DNA of 64,000 nt from Qipengyuania aurantiaca. GTDB taxonomy: Bacteria; Pseudomonadota; Alphaproteobacteria; Sphingomonadales; Sphingomonadaceae. The stretch spans positions 62,001 through 126,000 of the forward strand of contig NZ_CP081295.1 in the NCBI RefSeq assembly GCF_019711375.1. The letters run 5' to 3'. The notes beneath the pieces are model-generated. The model worked only from the letters and a program-made list of their open reading frames with translations. It was not told the origin of the DNA and did no database searches. Shown here one piece after another: positions 34,786 to 43,904 of this stretch; within the stretch, counting starts at the first letter, position 1; each line of letters starts with the position of its first letter. The translations under genes were made by a program, and so were the position numbers.

Positions 34786-36057
34786 ATGAGCCGCGCGCCC
34801 GAGCAAACTGTCGATCCGATCCGCTGGTGCGCCGCGCTGGCGTTTACCTTCTGGGTGGCGGTGCTGTGGAACCTCGCGATCCCCACCGCGCCCTATTTCG
34901 ACGAAGTCCATTACCTCCCTGCCGCGCGCGACCTGCTCGTGCTTGGCGAGTTTTCCAATCGCGAGCATCCGCTGTTCGGCAAGGAGATGATCGCGCTGGG
35001 CATCGAGGTTTTTGGCGACAATCCCTGGGGCTGGCGCCTAATGTCCTCGCTCGCGGGGGCGCTGGCGCTGTTCGCCGTCATGCGCGCCGTATGGTTCGCA
35101 ACTCTCAGCCGCTACGCCACGCTGACGAGCGGCGTGCTGGTCGCAACCGGCTTCCATCTGTTCGTTCATGCGCGCATCGCCATGCTCGACATTTTCATGA
35201 TCGCCGCGCTCGCGGTCGCTTTCTGGCAACTGGCCGCCGCGATGCGCGAACCGGAAACGGGACGGAGGCGCCTGATCTTCGCAGGTATCGCGCTCGGCCT
35301 TGCGATGGCTGCCAAGTGGAACGCTCTGATAATCGCTGCGCTTCCGGGCCTCGGCTTCCTTGCGCTGCGCTGGTTTGCGGGACGCCGCCGCCTTTTGCTC
35401 AGCCGTCGCGGAATGCCGGTGCCGGGGATCACGCTGCTCGAAGCCTTCGTGTGGCTCGGCCTGCTGCCGCTCGCGGTCTACTGGTTGACCTTTTCGCCCG
35501 GCTATTTCTTCGCCGTGAACCCGATTGCCGAAGGGATCGTGGCACACCACCGCGTGATGCTGGACCTCCAGACACAGGTTCTGCCGCCGCACAACTACCA
35601 GTCGACCTGGCCGGAATGGATCGCGAATTGGCGCGCGCTCTGGTATCTTTACGAGCCTGTCGACGGGGCGCAGCGAGGCGTCATGCTGATCGGCAATCCG
35701 CTGACCATGCTGCTCGGTCTCCCCGCCCTCCTGTGGTGCGCGTGGCAGGGGATTGCGGCGCGGCGACCGGCGCATGGCGCACTGGCGCTGCTTTATGCGA
35801 TATCGCTCGGCTTCTGGATCTTCGCTGCCAAGCCGGTGCAGTTCTACCACCACTATTTCCTGCCGGGCACCATGCTGCTGGTCGCGCTGGCGCTGGCGCT
35901 GGACGATTTGCGGAGCGCGGGTTGGAGGCGAACCGCGTGGATCGTCCCGGCGGCTAGCCTAGTGGTTTTCGTCTACTTCTACCCCATCCTCGCCGCCGAA
36001 TCGCTGGCGGGCCCGATGAGTTTCAAGGCCTGGGCCTGGCTCCCCTCGTGGAAATGA
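34786..36057 (+). CDS. PMT-family (GT39) protein mannosyltransferase-like membrane enzyme
   Basis: This 423-residue multi-spanning membrane protein has the first-loop catalytic acid pair D39-E40 (PYFDEVHYLPAARDL) and E60-HPLFGKE, both hallmarks of protein O-mannosyltransferases, which use polyprenyl-phosphate sugars at the outer face of the membrane. About nine to eleven hydrophobic helices follow, and YHHYFLPGTMLL near the C-terminus is typical. The convergent neighbour is a polyprenol-phosphate glycosyltransferase that could supply the sugar donor. The acceptor protein or lipid is unknown. Confidence 0.85.
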   Translation: MSRAPEQTVDPIRWCAALAFTFWVAVLWNLAIPTAPYFDEVHYLPAARDLLVLGEFSNREHPLFGKEMIALGIEVFGDNPWGWRLMSSLAGALALFAVMRAVWFATLSRYATLTSGVLVATGFHLFVHARIAMLDIFMIAALAVAFWQLAAAMREPETGRRRLIFAGIALGLAMAAKWNALIIAALPGLGFLALRWFAGRRRLLLSRRGMPVPGITLLEAFVWLGLLPLAVYWLTFSPGYFFAVNPIAEGIVAHHRVMLDLQTQVLPPHNYQSTWPEWIANWRALWYLYEPVDGAQRGVMLIGNPLTMLLGLPALLWCAWQGIAARRPAHGALALLYAISLGFWIFAAKPVQFYHHYFLPGTMLLVALALALDDLRSAGWRRTAWIVPAASLVVFVYFYPILAAESLAGPMSFKAWAWLPSWK

Positions 36058-36061
36058 CCGC

Positions 36062-37153
36062 TCAGTAGCGGCCCCAGACGAAGCGGCTCGACAGGGCATA
36101 GTTCCAGACCGAGCCGATGGCGATCCCGACCAACGCGGCAAGCAGCGAATGGAGCCCGCGTGCATACAGCAGGCTCGCCACCGCCACGTTCGCGAGCGCA
36201 CCAACCGTGCAGGCGACCACAAAACTCGCCCAGCCCCGCAGCAGCTTGCTCGCCGTTTTTAGCCGCCGGTCGCGATAGGTGAGGAAGTTGTTGAGCCAGA
36301 AGTTGAAGGTCATCGCGCCCAGAGTGGCGATGGCCTGGCTCCAGGCGAACTGTGCCCCCGCGGCCAACAGGCAGAGGTAGAGGATCGCAAGATGCACTCC
36401 GACGCCCAGCGCGCCGACCGTGCCGAACAGGGCAAAGCGCGTGGGGATGATCCGTCCGAAGCTCTTGTCGTAGAGCCCGGCGAGGAAGTCGACCGCGATC
36501 GCACGGTCGAGCTTGCTTTCGCCCGACCGCCGCGCGGCAAACTGCATGGGCACTTCGCGCACGCGCAGCGGCGTGTCGGCGGTCGCGAGCAGGTCGAGCA
36601 ATATTTTGAAGCCGATCCCCGAAAGGCGCGGCACAAGCGCCAGCGCGGTCTGCGTGCGAAGCAGGAAATACCCGCTCATCGGGTCGGTGAGGTCCACGCC
36701 GGTCAGTTTGCGCGCGAGGCGGTTGGCGACACCCGACAGCTTTTCGCGCCCCGGATTGGCCCAGTCCTTCGTGCTCGCGCCATCGGCAAAGCGGCTGGCG
36801 ACGGCGACATCCGCCTCGCCCGAACGGACCGCCTCCAGCATCGCCACGAGCAAGGCCGGATCGTGCTGGTGATCGGCATCCATCACCGCCACGAAGGGCG
36901 CGGCGGTAGCGCAAAAGCCCTCGATGGCCGCGCTTGCGAGGCCGCGCCGTCCGATGCGATGGATGACGCGCACCCGCCCGTCCTCTCGCGCAAGTCGCCG
37001 CGCCTCTTCCGCCGTACCATCGGCAGAATTGTCATCGACGACCAGCACTTCCCAACCCTCGGCCCCGAGCGCCTGTTCGATCCGCTCGACCAGCGGAGCC
37101 AGGTTCTCGCGCTCGTTGAGCGTGGGCAGGATAATCGCAAGCTCGAGCGTCAT
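36062..37153 (-). CDS. Polyprenol-phosphate glycosyltransferase with GtrA domain (GT2-GtrA fusion)
   Basis: The 363-residue protein joins a GT2 glycosyltransferase (about 1-230) to a four-helix GtrA membrane domain (about 240-360). The GT2 part resembles dolichyl/undecaprenyl-phosphate mannose synthase: ILPTLNERENL, VVDDNSADGT, the DxD in MDADHQHDP, and MSGYFLLR. GtrA domains are thought to help present or flip the lipid-linked sugar. The ATG at 37153 is followed by a clean GT2 N-terminus; an upstream extension to 37372 overlaps leuB and is discarded. Ends of this gene and the PMT gene are 4 bases apart. Confidence 0.9.
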   Translation of the reverse strand: MTLELAIILPTLNERENLAPLVERIEQALGAEGWEVLVVDDNSADGTAEEARRLAREDGRVRVIHRIGRRGLASAAIEGFCATAAPFVAVMDADHQHDPALLVAMLEAVRSGEADVAVASRFADGASTKDWANPGREKLSGVANRLARKLTGVDLTDPMSGYFLLRTQTALALVPRLSGIGFKILLDLLATADTPLRVREVPMQFAARRSGESKLDRAIAVDFLAGLYDKSFGRIIPTRFALFGTVGALGVGVHLAILYLCLLAAGAQFAWSQAIATLGAMTFNFWLNNFLTYRDRRLKTASKLLRGWASFVVACTVGALANVAVASLLYARGLHSLLAALVGIAIGSVWNYALSSRFVWGRY

Positions 37154-37184
37154 GCGCGCGGCGTGGCGCGCTTTCGCTTCGAAT

Positions 37185-38252
37185 TCAAGACTCTGCGGTG
37201 AGAGCGTCCAGCACGGCGTCGCCGATCTGGCTGGTCGAGGACGTCCCGCCGAGGTCCGCCCCGCGTATATCGCTCGCCACGACCTTGGCGACGGCGCGCT
37301 CGATCCGGCCCGCCTCCGCTTCACGACCCAGCGAATGACGCAACAGCATGGCGAGGCTGAGAATGGCCGCAATGGGGTTCGCCTTGCCCTGCCCCGCTAT
37401 GTCGGGCGCGCTGCCGTGAATCGGTTCGTAGAGGCCAAACGTGCCGTATTCGGTCTGCCGCTCGCCCATGCTGGCGCTGGCCAGCAACCCGATCGAGCCC
37501 ACGCAGGCGCTCGCCTGGTCGGAGAGGATGTCGCCGAACAGATTGCCGGTCAGGATGACATCGAACTGGCCCGGGCTGCGGACCATCTGCATGGCCGCGT
37601 TGTCGACATACATGTGATCGAGCGCGACATCGGGATAGTCCTTCGCCACTTCCACCACAGTCTCGCGCCAAATGCGGCTGGTTTCAAGGACGTTGGCCTT
37701 GTCCACGCTGGTCAGCCTGCCCCGGCGTTTTTGCGCGGCGCGGAAGCCGGTGTGGGCGATGCGGCGCACTTCGGCCTCGTTATAGGACATGGCGTCCCAC
37801 CCCTCGCGCCCGCCCTCGCTCGTGCGTTCGCCCTTGTCGCCGAAATAAACGTCGCCGTTGAGTTCGCGGACCACCAGCAGGTCGATCCCGCGCGCGATCT
37901 CGGGTTTGAGCGAGGACATATCTTCCAGCCCCGGATAGCCCGCCGCAGGGCGCAGGTTCGCAAACAGGCCAAGCTCGCTGCGCAGGCCGAGGATCGCCTG
38001 TTCGGGGCGATGTTCGCGCGGCAGATCGTCGCAGTCGGGGTCGCCCACCGCGCCGAACAGCACGGCATCCGCGGCGCGGGCCATCTCGATCGTTTCCTTC
38101 GGCAGCGGATGGCCGTGGCGCTTGTAAGCGATGCCGCCGACATCGCCTTCCCACGTGGTAAGCTGAGGAAGCGACAACGCATCGAGCACCCGTACGGCCT
38201 CGGCGGTCACTTCGGGTCCGATACCGTCGCCGGGGAATATCGCGAGTTTCAT
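37185..38252 (-). CDS. leuB: 3-isopropylmalate dehydrogenase
   Basis: The 355-residue enzyme performs the oxidative decarboxylation step of leucine synthesis. Visible are the N-terminal [10 protein letters not shown], the substrate arginines in the central helix, the metal-binding aspartates in [13 protein letters not shown], and the NAD-binding [15 protein letters not shown] near the C-terminus. Length is normal. It starts one base after the recO stop and ends 31 bases before the GT2-GtrA gene, suggesting a recO-leuB-glycosyltransferase transcript. Confidence 0.97.
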   Translation of the reverse strand: MKLAIFPGDGIGPEVTAEAVRVLDALSLPQLTTWEGDVGGIAYKRHGHPLPKETIEMARAADAVLFGAVGDPDCDDLPREHRPEQAILGLRSELGLFANLRPAAGYPGLEDMSSLKPEIARGIDLLVVRELNGDVYFGDKGERTSEGGREGWDAMSYNEAEVRRIAHTGFRAAQKRRGRLTSVDKANVLETSRIWRETVVEVAKDYPDVALDHMYVDNAAMQMVRSPGQFDVILTGNLFGDILSDQASACVGSIGLLASASMGERQTEYGTFGLYEPIHGSAPDIAGQGKANPIAAILSLAMLLRHSLGREAEAGRIERAVAKVVASDIRGADLGGTSSTSQIGDAVLDALTAES

Positions 38253-38253
38253 G

Positions 38254-38850
38254 TCAGGCCATCCGTTCGAGCCGCTGCATCAGGAGTACCCGTGCGGCTA
38301 GAACGTCGGCGCGGGTGTCGGCAAGCAGGTAACGGGCAATCGGGGCCTCGTTTGCGCGCAGAATTTCCAGAGCTTGCTCAAGCCCGCCTATCACGGGCTT
38401 CGCGCCGCCGTAGCCAAGCTCGCGCAAGAGCAACACTTCGTAGGCCGCCAGGGCCGCCGCCCAGCCTCGCGCCGAAGGGGCGTTGCAGATAGCGTCGAGC
38501 AGGGCCGCAAGCGCGCTGTAGAGGCTGGGATAGGGATTGCGCTCCGGCAGGGCGCTGGCGGTCAGCGCGCAGGTCCAGGCGATGGCGGCAGCAGGCAAGG
38601 GCTCGGTCAGCCATGGCCCCCGGCTTTGCGCCAGTTCGAGCCGCGCAAAGGGCAGCTGGCTGTCGGACTTGGCGCGGACTTCCGCTTCGACGAGATTGCC
38701 CGGGATCACGACCGGGCGCAGCTGCCGCCCGCGCCCTCCCGCGACATAGGCCGCCACGACGCCGCTCTCCTCGGTCAGGAGGCGCGCGATCACGGCCGTC
38801 TCGCCATGCGGTCGAGCGGCAAGCAGGACAGCAGGCGCGCGCAAATGCAT
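38254..38850 (-). CDS. recO: DNA repair protein RecO
   Basis: This 198-residue member of the RecFOR recombination-mediator pathway loads RecA on gapped DNA. The N-terminal OB fold reads [33 protein letters not shown] (given here as about residues 7-39), then the helical domain with [12 protein letters not shown] and LLRELGYG. It is shorter than enterobacterial RecO, as usual in alphaproteobacteria, and lacks a zinc finger. It lies one base upstream of leuB. Confidence 0.9.
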   Translation of the reverse strand: MHLRAPAVLLAARPHGETAVIARLLTEESGVVAAYVAGGRGRQLRPVVIPGNLVEAEVRAKSDSQLPFARLELAQSRGPWLTEPLPAAAIAWTCALTASALPERNPYPSLYSALAALLDAICNAPSARGWAAALAAYEVLLLRELGYGGAKPVIGGLEQALEILRANEAPIARYLLADTRADVLAARVLLMQRLERMA

Positions 38851-38882
38851 CGCGCCGCCTTACCTGCCAGCAGGGGCCGGTG

Positions 38883-39128
38883 TCACTTGTGCTTGGCTTC
38901 CAGCGCCGTCACGCGCGCGGCGAGGTCTTCGGCCTGTTCGCGCGCCTTGGCGGCCATCTGCTTGACCGCGTCGAATTCCTCGCGGGTCACGAAATCCATG
39001 CCGCCGAAGGCTTCCTTGGCCCGTTCGCGCGCAGTCTCACGTGCTTCGCGGGTCATGCCGGCCAGCGTACCGGCCGCCGAATTGGCGAGTTTGACGAAGT
39101 CGGCGATCATGGGGTTCTGGCTCTGCAT
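38883..39128 (-). CDS. ubiK: UbiK-like accessory factor (BMFP/YqiC domain)
   Basis: The 81-residue protein has an N-terminal helix and a C-terminal coiled coil ending AARVTALEAKHK, the normal architecture of the BMFP family. UbiK is an accessory factor for the soluble ubiquinone-biosynthesis complex. MDFVTREEFDAVKQMAAKAR is the conserved centre. It sits 32 bases upstream of recO in the same direction and may share its transcript. Confidence 0.82.
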   Translation of the reverse strand: MQSQNPMIADFVKLANSAAGTLAGMTREARETARERAKEAFGGMDFVTREEFDAVKQMAAKAREQAEDLAARVTALEAKHK

Positions 39129-39159
39129 GGCCGCTATCTAGGCGTGCGCGCTACGGGAT

Positions 39160-39714
39160 TCAATTGCCGATCCGCACTCGCTCGATCCGCTCACCCTGCG
39201 CGCCGCCGTCGGCATCGGGGTTGAGGCGCAGGAACTCGTAATTGAGCAGCGCGGCAAAGCAGATCCACGCGAGATAGGGCAGCAACAGCACGGCCGCGAG
39301 CCGGCGCACCTTCCAGAACAGCGCGATGACCGCGAGCAGCGTCACGATCATGAGCCCGATCACCACCAGCGCGCCCGTGATCTGCTGCAATCCGAAAAAG
39401 ACCGGCGACCAGGCGAGGTTGAGCGCGAAATGCACGGCGAAGACCCACAGCGCCGCCGTCCGCCCGCGCGCGCCCCAGGCCGAGGCGACCAGCGCAACCG
39501 CGAAGCCGATCATGATGTAGAGGATCGTCCAGACAATGCCGAACCACTTGGGCTCGGGAAAGATGCCGGGCTTGGCGAGCATCCGGAACCACTCGGTATC
39601 GGGCGAACCGATCCGGCCCGACAGGAAGCCGAGCAGCAGGCAAAGCGGCACGAGGAACAGTGCCCAGCGGATAAAACTAGCGCGCAGCTGCCCGCGTGAA
39701 GCCAGCATGTTCAT
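39160..39714 (-). CDS. tspO: TspO/MBR-family tryptophan-rich sensory protein
   Basis: The 184-residue membrane protein has five helices and the family motifs KPGIFPEPKWFGIVWTILY, LNLAWSPVFFG and a C-terminal YLAWICFAALLNYEFLRLN. TspO binds porphyrins, and in phototrophic alphaproteobacteria it modulates tetrapyrrole-dependent gene expression. The start is taken at ATG 39714; an ATG two codons later is equally possible. The longer reading frame upstream is arginine-rich and not coding. A polar C-terminal tail of about 20 residues follows the last helix. Confidence 0.9.
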   Translation of the reverse strand: MNMLASRGQLRASFIRWALFLVPLCLLLGFLSGRIGSPDTEWFRMLAKPGIFPEPKWFGIVWTILYIMIGFAVALVASAWGARGRTAALWVFAVHFALNLAWSPVFFGLQQITGALVVIGLMIVTLLAVIALFWKVRRLAAVLLLPYLAWICFAALLNYEFLRLNPDADGGAQGERIERVRIGN

Positions 39715-39788
39715 GATTGATAGTCCCTCGATGCGCCCCGAATCGTTAGCCATCTTGTGGCGCGGCATTGCACGGGTTGCAATCGCGC

Positions 39789-40514
39789 TCAAAAACGCAG
39801 CAGGATCTTCTGCACGAGTTTCGGCGAGATCGAGTGCAGGCTTTTGAGCGTCTTCACGAGGCCGATGTGTGCCTCCTCGCGGCGTTTCTCCATCGCTTCC
39901 ACGATCGCCGCGGCACAATCGGGCGCGGACATCTTCTTCGCCTCCTGCCCCCGCGTCATCTCGGTATCGACCATTGGCGGCAGCGCCTCGAGCACATGGA
40001 TGGCGCTTTCGCGCAGCTGCTCACGCGCGGCGATGGAATAGGACCTGAGGCCCGCCTTGGTCGCGCAATAGAGTGGCGCCGAGGTGCTCGGCGTGATGGC
40101 GAGGCCCGAGGTGACGTTGACGATCATCGGATCGCGCCCGGCTTTCAGGTTCTCGTGCAAGCGGGCCGAGAGCAGGATCGGCGCGGTGAGGTTGGCGTGA
40201 ATGTTGGCCTCGATATCGGCCGAGCTTGTCTTGCCCTTGCGGTAATCGTGCTCCAGCCCCATCCCGGCGTTGTTGACGAGGATATCGAGCGGCGCGTCGC
40301 CCCAGGCAGCGACCACGGCGTCGACGCCCGCCGCGTTGGCGAAATCGGCCTCGATCGTGCGGAAGCCTTCCGCTTCCATCGCCGCCAGCTTTTGCGCGGC
40401 GCGCCCGGTCACCGTCACCTCGGCCCCGCGATCCCGCAGCTGCAGCGCCAGTTCGCGCCCGATGCCGTCGCTCCCGCCGGTGACGAGGATGCGTTTGCCG
40501 GCAAAAGTCGTCAT
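39789..40514 (-). CDS. Short-chain dehydrogenase/reductase
   Basis: The 241-residue Rossmann-fold oxidoreductase has the nucleotide motif VTGGSDGIGR (11-20), NNAG, and the catalytic Y-x3-K in LYCATKAGL. It resembles the DltE-like classical SDR group. A basic C-terminal helix LKSLHSISPKLVQKILLRF follows. The ATG overlaps the stop of the upstream epimerase-like gene by 4 bases, so the two are co-transcribed. Substrate unknown. Confidence 0.9.
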   Translation of the reverse strand: MTTFAGKRILVTGGSDGIGRELALQLRDRGAEVTVTGRAAQKLAAMEAEGFRTIEADFANAAGVDAVVAAWGDAPLDILVNNAGMGLEHDYRKGKTSSADIEANIHANLTAPILLSARLHENLKAGRDPMIVNVTSGLAITPSTSAPLYCATKAGLRSYSIAAREQLRESAIHVLEALPPMVDTEMTRGQEAKKMSAPDCAAAIVEAMEKRREEAHIGLVKTLKSLHSISPKLVQKILLRF

Positions 40515-41530
40515 GCCTTCACGATGCCCTTGGCGACGAGGCTCTTCACCGTGTCTTCCAGCGTCTGTTCGGCGGGGATGTAGGTGAAGCCGAGCTTTTC
40601 CTCGGTATGACGCCCCGAGACATCGCGTACATTGCCAAGCTCGCCCTTGATCTGGCGCATTTCGGGCATGAACAGGGCGAGGAATTTCGCGAGCCAGTCG
40701 GGCATACGGCGCGTTGGCACCTTGCCTGCATGCTGCGGCACACGGGCGCGGATCGTGTCGGCCATCTCGCGGATCCACATAAACTTCTGTGAGGTCGGGA
40801 AGCGTTCGCCGCGCACAGTTTCCGCAGGCGCTTCCAGCGCGCGGACATGCGCCTCGCCCACATTGCGCAAATCGGTGATGCAGATGCCCACGTTGGGAAT
40901 GAGCGGGATCGAGCCGTCGACGATCTTTTTCACCATCTCGACGCTGGTGGACATGTCGTCGTCATAGACCGGGCCGAAGACGGCGACCGGGTTGATGGAG
41001 CAGAACACCATGTCGGGCGCGTTCTGCGCCACCCAGTCGCGCGCGGCGCGCTCGGCCACGGTTTTGGACTGGATATAGGGCGGCGGGTTGGCGGTGAGAT
41101 CGGTCCAGTCGGTGTAGTCGAAATGGTCCTTGTCGGGCTGGCCATAGGCGATGGCGGCGGCCGAGCTGGTCTGCACGAAGCGCTTCACCCCCGCCTTGTG
41201 CGCAAATTCGAGCGCACGCAGCGTGCCGTCGCGCGCAGGGATGATGAGATCGTCGGCGTTCTTCGGCACATCGAGCGGGAATGGCGAGGCGACGTGCGCC
41301 ACTGCGTCGCAGCCCGCATTGGCCTCGGCCCAGCCATCGTCGGATAGAAGATCGGCGGAGAAGACCTTGAGCTTCTCGCCAGCATCGGGCCAGCGCCTAC
41401 GCAGCTTCGGCTCGCTCTTCGCGGCATCGCGGACCGTGGTGTGGACCGTGTATCCCTTGGCCAGCAGCCGGTCGATGACCTCGCCGCCGATATAGCCGGT
41501 GCCGCCGGTTACAAGAACAGTGCCTGCCAT
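40511..41530 (-). CDS. NAD-dependent epimerase/dehydratase (extended SDR, dihydroflavonol-reductase-like)
   Basis: The 339-residue extended SDR has the nucleotide motif VLVTGGTGYIGGEVIDRLL near the N-terminus, a catalytic Ser in QTSSAAAIAYG, and Y-x3-K in YIQSKTVAE. The order of motifs resembles dihydroflavonol-4-reductase-like enzymes that reduce aldehydes or ketones. The ATG at 41530 is preceded by GGGAGG and is preferred over a 17-residue extension. It forms a two-gene operon with the following SDR. Confidence 0.9.
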   Translation of the reverse strand: MAGTVLVTGGTGYIGGEVIDRLLAKGYTVHTTVRDAAKSEPKLRRRWPDAGEKLKVFSADLLSDDGWAEANAGCDAVAHVASPFPLDVPKNADDLIIPARDGTLRALEFAHKAGVKRFVQTSSAAAIAYGQPDKDHFDYTDWTDLTANPPPYIQSKTVAERAARDWVAQNAPDMVFCSINPVAVFGPVYDDDMSTSVEMVKKIVDGSIPLIPNVGICITDLRNVGEAHVRALEAPAETVRGERFPTSQKFMWIREMADTIRARVPQHAGKVPTRRMPDWLAKFLALFMPEMRQIKGELGNVRDVSGRHTEEKLGFTYIPAEQTLEDTVKSLVAKGIVKA

Positions 41531-41581
41531 TGGTTTGCCTCCCTTTCGGGCGAGCCTAGGCGAAGGGTCTGCGCGCTGCAA

Positions 41582-42442
41582 TCAGCCTTGCGGGGGTGGA
41601 GGCGGCACGACCGGATCGCGCAGATGCGGGTACTGGGTCAGGAACCGCTCCTGCGATTCCGGCGAACCGACCACGTGGATCTCGCCCGGCCCGCAATTTT
41701 CGAGGATTTCGCGCTCCAGTTCGGGCGCAATATAGGCCGACGGCGGGCCGCCCCAGTTCATCTGCTCGCCAATGCGGGCAAGCGTGCGCCCCGAAACCCG
41801 GTCGCGCAGGATATAATACCCTTCGCCATCGACATCGAGCCCGATTTCCTCGTGGAAGAAGGCCAGCTTCTCGGGCTTCCCTTCACCGAGATCGCCGTAG
41901 ACACAGCCATCCCGCAATTCGACCCTTCCCCATAACAGCGCCTCGTTCTGCGCACCGGTGCGCGCGGTCGAGGCCGGCCAGACGCGGATACCCGGACTGG
42001 CCGTATCCGAGACCCGGGGGAGAACGAGTTCGGGCACGAAGGTCCAGGCGATATGGGTCGGAACGCTCCAGCCATTGCGCTGCGCCCAGTCCTCGAATTC
42101 GCTTTCGGTCAGGCCAGTGTCGATGGATTTGACCGGTCCGTCGGGGCCCTTGCCCGCAAGGCCATAGCCGTTCAGCACCTTGCGCGCGTCGAGCCGGGCA
42201 ATCCAGCGTTCGCCGATTGCCTTTGCATCGGCGGGCAGCGGCGAGCTGGCCTCGCGGCGGACCCAGCTGCCGGTGCCGAGCGCCGGCTCGGCCAGAAGCG
42301 TCTTGTAATCGGGTGTCGGCGCGCTCGTCTGCGTGGCGTAGGTCGCCGCATCCTCCGGCGCGGTCTGCGCTGCCTCGGGACTGTCGTCGGCAGGAGCGCA
42401 GGCCGCACAAACAAGCACTGCTAGGCTCATCATCCTGATCAT
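41582..42442 (-). CDS. Putative lipoprotein, function unknown
   Basis: The 286-residue product has a short signal with a lipobox LVCAAC (Cys about 15), so it is probably lipid-anchored. An acidic/Thr-rich linker follows, then a mixed domain with several Trp residues (WVRREASSPL, WAQRNGWSVPTHIAWTF, MNWGGPPSAYIAPE) and a polyproline end. I do not recognise the family. It lies downstream of gor in the same direction, 41 bases after it. Confidence 0.65.
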   Translation of the reverse strand: MIRMMSLAVLVCAACAPADDSPEAAQTAPEDAATYATQTSAPTPDYKTLLAEPALGTGSWVRREASSPLPADAKAIGERWIARLDARKVLNGYGLAGKGPDGPVKSIDTGLTESEFEDWAQRNGWSVPTHIAWTFVPELVLPRVSDTASPGIRVWPASTARTGAQNEALLWGRVELRDGCVYGDLGEGKPEKLAFFHEEIGLDVDGEGYYILRDRVSGRTLARIGEQMNWGGPPSAYIAPELEREILENCGPGEIHVVGSPESQERFLTQYPHLRDPVVPPPPPQG

Positions 42443-42483
42443 GCGTGCATTTTCCGCGCTCCGGACTGTCCAGAGGCTGAACG

Positions 42484-43836
42484 TCAGCGCATCAGGACCA
42501 GTTCCTCTGCCATGGTCGGGTGGATGGCCGTGGTCGCGTCGAAATCGGCCTTGGTCAGCCCTGCTTTCACGGCGATGGCGGCGGCCTGCATCATTTCGGG
42601 TGCTTCCGGCGCGATCATATGGATGCCGACGATCCTTCCACTGTCGCCATCGCAGACCATCTTCATCAGGCTGCGCTCGTTGCGACCGGCAAGGACGTTT
42701 TTCATCGGGCGGAAATCGGAGAGATAGACCTTCACGCTGCCGAGCTTGTTCTTCGCTTCGCCCTCGGTCATGCCGACAGCGGCAATCGGCGGGTGGCTGA
42801 AGACGGCGCTTGGGATGCAGCTATGGTCGACCGCGACCGGTTTGCCCTTGCCAAACACGGTGTCGGCAAAGGCCTGCCCTTCGCGAATGGCCACCGGGGT
42901 CAGCTGCACGCGGTCGGTCACGTCGCCCACGGCGTAGATATGGTCGACACTGGTCTTGCTGAAGCGGTCGACCTTGATTTCGCCGTTTTCGCCCAGTTCC
43001 ACGCCTGCCTTGTCGAGGCCCAGGCCTTCGGTGTTGGGCACGCGGCCCACGGCAAAGAGGACACAGTCGGCCTTCTCCTCGTCGCAGTCCGACATCTTCA
43101 CGAAATAGCCGCCTTCGTCACACGGCTTGATGTATTCGAAGGTCGTGTTGAAGCGGAACTTGATCCCCTTCATCGTGCTGATCTGCAGCAGGCGGTCGCG
43201 CACGGCCTCGTCATAGCTGCGCAGCAAGCGGTCGCCGCGATTGACGATATGCACATCGCAGCCGAACTCGTTGAACACGCCGGCAAATTCGTTGGCGATA
43301 TAGCCGCCGCCCGCGATGATGATCTTCTTCGGCAGTTCGTCGAGATGGAAGGCCTCGTTCGAACTGATCGCGTGCTCGGCGCCCTGACATTCGGGCATGC
43401 GCGGCCGTGCGCCGGTGGCAATTAGGATATACTTCGCCGTGAACTTGCGCCCACTGGCCAGCGTGATCTCGTGCGGGCCGGTAATCTCGGCGCGCTCCTT
43501 GAAGATCGTGACCTCGTGATTGTTCAGCGTGTCGGTATAGGCGCCTTCGAGCCGGTCGACATCGGCCAGCACGTTGTCGCGCAGCTTGGCCCAGTCGAAC
43601 TTCTTCTCGCCGATCTCCCAGCCGAAGCGCTGGCAATCCTCGAGGTCCTCGGCGAAATGCGCGCCGTAGACGAGCATCTTCTTGGGCACGCAGCCGCGAA
43701 TGACGCAGGTCCCGCCGACGCGATGTTCCTCGGCAATCGCGACCTTCGCGCCGTGCGCAGCCGACACGCGGGATGCGCGCACCCCGCCCGAACCGGCGCC
43801 GATGGTGAAAAGGTCGTAATCGTAGGTCTCGGCCAT
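42484..43836 (-). CDS. gor: Glutathione-disulfide reductase
   Basis: The 450-residue flavoenzyme reduces oxidised glutathione with NADPH. FAD motif FTIGAGSGGVRASR (10-23) is followed by the redox-active disulfide C44/C49 in GGTCVIRGCVPKK. An NADPH-binding Rossmann segment IIAGGGYIANEFAG and the catalytic H439-P near the C-terminus (AIHPTMAEELVLMR) are also visible. All functional residues are present and length is typical. Confidence 0.96.
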   Translation of the reverse strand: MAETYDYDLFTIGAGSGGVRASRVSAAHGAKVAIAEEHRVGGTCVIRGCVPKKMLVYGAHFAEDLEDCQRFGWEIGEKKFDWAKLRDNVLADVDRLEGAYTDTLNNHEVTIFKERAEITGPHEITLASGRKFTAKYILIATGARPRMPECQGAEHAISSNEAFHLDELPKKIIIAGGGYIANEFAGVFNEFGCDVHIVNRGDRLLRSYDEAVRDRLLQISTMKGIKFRFNTTFEYIKPCDEGGYFVKMSDCDEEKADCVLFAVGRVPNTEGLGLDKAGVELGENGEIKVDRFSKTSVDHIYAVGDVTDRVQLTPVAIREGQAFADTVFGKGKPVAVDHSCIPSAVFSHPPIAAVGMTEGEAKNKLGSVKVYLSDFRPMKNVLAGRNERSLMKMVCDGDSGRIVGIHMIAPEAPEMMQAAAIAVKAGLTKADFDATTAIHPTMAEELVLMR

Positions 43837-43904
43837 AAGGCGCTCCTGTCTGCGTGAGCGCGCGATATGGCGAGTGGCGGCTGCAAGGGCAACCGCCGCT
43901 TCAC

